A stretch of 6,339 bases of DNA from Muribaculaceae bacterium (lineage in GTDB: Bacteria > Pseudomonadota > Alphaproteobacteria > Rs-D84), in NCBI GenBank assembly GCA_023665245.1, contig JAMPEH010000140.1, positions 1-6,339 on the forward strand, written 5' to 3'. Shown here one piece after another: positions 4,781 to 6,339 of this stretch (its first letter is position 1; every line of letters begins with the position of its first letter). The notes below the pieces were generated by a model that had not been told where the DNA came from, searched no databases, and was given only the letters and a program-made list of their open reading frames with translations. The translations under genes were made by a program, and so were the position numbers.

Positions 4781-6339
4781 ATGAGAATATCCAGAAAGAT
4801 ACCAGAGAAGAAATCCGGCGAAGGATTCCGGCACAAGGCAGGCATGGCGGCGGCTGTGGCGGCGACGCTGCTTGCGGGGCTTATGGTGTTCTACAGGCAC
4901 TGGCAGTTCGAGCTGCCCTTCTATCCGAATGTGGACGAGCAGCTGTCCCTGGACTGCATTTATGAGCTTCTGAACCAGCATCTCTACGCGGGGGATATCT
5001 ACGTGCTGGACTTTTTCCGGTACCCGCATCTGACGTTCTACTATGCGGTGGTGGGCGTCCGCATTCTGGGCAGATTCGTCTCGGGAGTGGACGTGACGGT
5101 TCTTTTGCGGTACGTGGTGTGCGGCACGGCGCTCCTCTCCAATGCGTGCGTCTATTTTTTCGTTAAAAAGATGACGAAAAACCGCTCCATCAGCTGGATG
5201 GCATTCGCGCTGTCCGTATTTTCCCTGTACGGGTATTCCTATCTGTACTACACGGGGCCGGACACGATGATGTACGCGGTCGCCAATGTCATTCTGCTTC
5301 TCGGGTGTGTGATCTACAAGGATACCCGGGAGGAGCGGGTGGTCTATCTGTGGTATCCGCTGCTTGCGGTCTGTATCGGACTCGCCGCGGCGGCGAAGTA
5401 TCACGGGATTCTCTTCGGGATATTCTGGCTGGCGCTGCATATCAAGAAAAAGTACTGGAAAAATTACCGGGACAACTTTCTGTTTTTCCTGAACTGCATC
5501 ATCCTGGCGCTCGTATTCTGCCTGTGCAATTATTCGATGTTTTTTCATTTCAAGACTTTTGTCTGGGACAATCTATACAACCTGAACCATTACGCGTGGG
5601 GACATCCGGGGATCGAGCATAATCTGCCGCTTCTGGGCTATCTGGAAGCGTATCTGCTCACCGGGTACGGCGCGGCGGGGGGACTCTTGGTTCTGCTGGG
5701 CGTGGTTTACCTGATCCGCAGGAAGGACTGGCAGCAGGCGGCGGTGTTTCTGGTTCTGCCGACGGTCGTCATTCTCTTTCTGTCCAGATATCAGATCGTG
5801 CTGGGCAGGAATCTCTCGCTGGTGCTTCCTTTCGTGTATCTGTTCATGGCGTACGGGCTGGCGGAGCTTAGGCAGCTTATGGGGAAGGTTCATCTCGACA
5901 AGAAGGGCGCGCTTCTTGCGCTGACGGCCGTGATGATTCTGTGCAACGCGGCGGCGGCGGTCAACGGCTGCCGCTATGACTTGACGTACACGCAGGCGGC
6001 GCGGTATATCGAGGAACAGATTCCGGAGGGCTCGGTGATCTACTGCACATCTTTCGCGCCGGTGATCGATGAAGAGCGGTACGAGGTCATCGAGATCGGA
6101 GAGGATATCGCGCAGCTGCCGGATGCGCTGGGCGAGGGGGAGTACTATGTGGATGTGGAGTACGCCACGGGGTATTTCAGTCAGCGAAAGGATTATCTTT
6201 TTACGCAGGGGGCGGAGATGTATCCCGAGCTGAAAGCGGCGTATGTGCAGAAGGTGGGCGGTTACACGCAGCTGCAGGCCTACCAGGGCATTTCCTACGG
6301 AAAAGAGTGGAAGTACCGCATCGGCTATCTCGATCTGTT
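4781..6339 (+). CDS. GT-C family membrane glycosyltransferase (ArnT/PMT-like), 3' end outside window
   Basis: The frame is open from the ATG at 4781 to the window end with no stop, giving 519 residues plus two bases of the next codon. A GGGGA sequence about 11 bases upstream is a weak ribosome site; the start is 32 bases after the previous stop. A basic N-terminus (RKIPEKK) precedes the first helix (about 22-38). An external loop then carries NVDEQ (50-54), matching the acidic motif of ArnT/PMT/GT83-type enzymes. Further segments include YYTGPD (156-161), AAKYHG (204-209) and GRNLSLVLPF (342-351), the positions of the conserved PD, K-Y-x-G and R-x-x-x-x-x-P elements. About 9-11 helices are seen up to residue 396. 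Residues about 398-519 are non-hydrophobic and probably an external C-terminal domain. Such enzymes use polyprenyl-phosphate or -diphosphate sugars to glycosylate lipids, glycans or proteins outside the membrane. The acceptor is unknown. Confidence 0.85.
   Translation, partial: MRISRKIPEKKSGEGFRHKAGMAAAVAATLLAGLMVFYRHWQFELPFYPNVDEQLSLDCIYELLNQHLYAGDIYVLDFFRYPHLTFYYAVVGVRILGRFVSGVDVTVLLRYVVCGTALLSNACVYFFVKKMTKNRSISWMAFALSVFSLYGYSYLYYTGPDTMMYAVANVILLLGCVIYKDTREERVVYLWYPLLAVCIGLAAAAKYHGILFGIFWLALHIKKKYWKNYRDNFLFFLNCIILALVFCLCNYSMFFHFKTFVWDNLYNLNHYAWGHPGIEHNLPLLGYLEAYLLTGYGAAGGLLVLLGVVYLIRRKDWQQAAVFLVLPTVVILFLSRYQIVLGRNLSLVLPFVYLFMAYGLAELRQLMGKVHLDKKGALLALTAVMILCNAAAAVNGCRYDLTYTQAARYIEEQIPEGSVIYCTSFAPVIDEERYEVIEIGEDIAQLPDALGEGEYYVDVEYATGYFSQRKDYLFTQGAEMYPELKAAYVQKVGGYTQLQAYQGISYGKEWKYRIGYLDL

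Noticed and set aside
4694..5548. 284-codon minus-strand open frame opposite the GDPD-like end and the second GT-C gene
   Set aside because: Low-complexity charged product without motifs; it is the shadow of the + strand membrane protein reading frame.
1..6339. CRISPR arrays, tRNA/rRNA genes, transposases, integrases or attachment sites
   Set aside because: No regularly spaced repeats, no tRNA-like cloverleaf, no recombinase motifs and no terminal inverted repeats could be seen on either strand.

Overview
The window looks like part of a cell-surface glycan or glycolipid biosynthesis locus from a moderately GC-rich, low-order Firmicute. Every gene reads on the + strand. Strong AAGGAGG or GAGGAG Shine-Dalgarno sites, ATG starts, GC-rich third codon positions and the gene mix fit the Lachnospiraceae/Clostridia. 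That placement is inference from style, since there is no rRNA or marker gene here. Layout: (1) 1-302 is the 3' end of a sugar-phosphate nucleotidyltransferase whose start lies before the window. (2) 303-436 is a relatively AT-rich gap with a TATAAT-like box and an imperfect direct repeat, possibly an internal promoter region. (3) 437-2563 encodes an unusual two-part protein: an N-terminal multi-pass GT-C (GT87/PimE-like) glycosyltransferase membrane domain joined to a C-terminal phosphoribulokinase/uridine-kinase-like P-loop domain. (4) 2563-2685 is a possible 40-codon ORF coupled to it by a TGATG overlap. (5) 2670-3335 is a HAD-family phosphatase. (6) 3418-4110 is a compact soluble GT2 glycosyltransferase resembling polyprenyl-phosphate sugar synthases. 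(7) 4125-4748 is a short cytoplasmic protein resembling glycerophosphodiester phosphodiesterases. (8) 4781 to the window end is a second GT-C (ArnT/PMT-like) membrane glycosyltransferase, still open at base 6339. A coherent but inferred model: the nucleotidyltransferase activates a sugar or alditol phosphate, the GT2 enzyme loads a sugar onto a polyprenyl phosphate on the cytoplasmic face, and the two GT-C enzymes use lipid-linked sugar outside the membrane. The PRK-like kinase, the HAD phosphatase and the phosphodiesterase-like protein suggest that a phosphorylated or phosphodiester-linked intermediate is made or trimmed on the inner face. The most distinctive item is the GT-C/PRK-like kinase fusion. 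It keeps the P-loop, the catalytic-type Asp and the RDR..RG lid, but has Cys at the position that is normally a Walker-B-type Glu. No RNA genes, CRISPR arrays, transposases or phage genes are visible.
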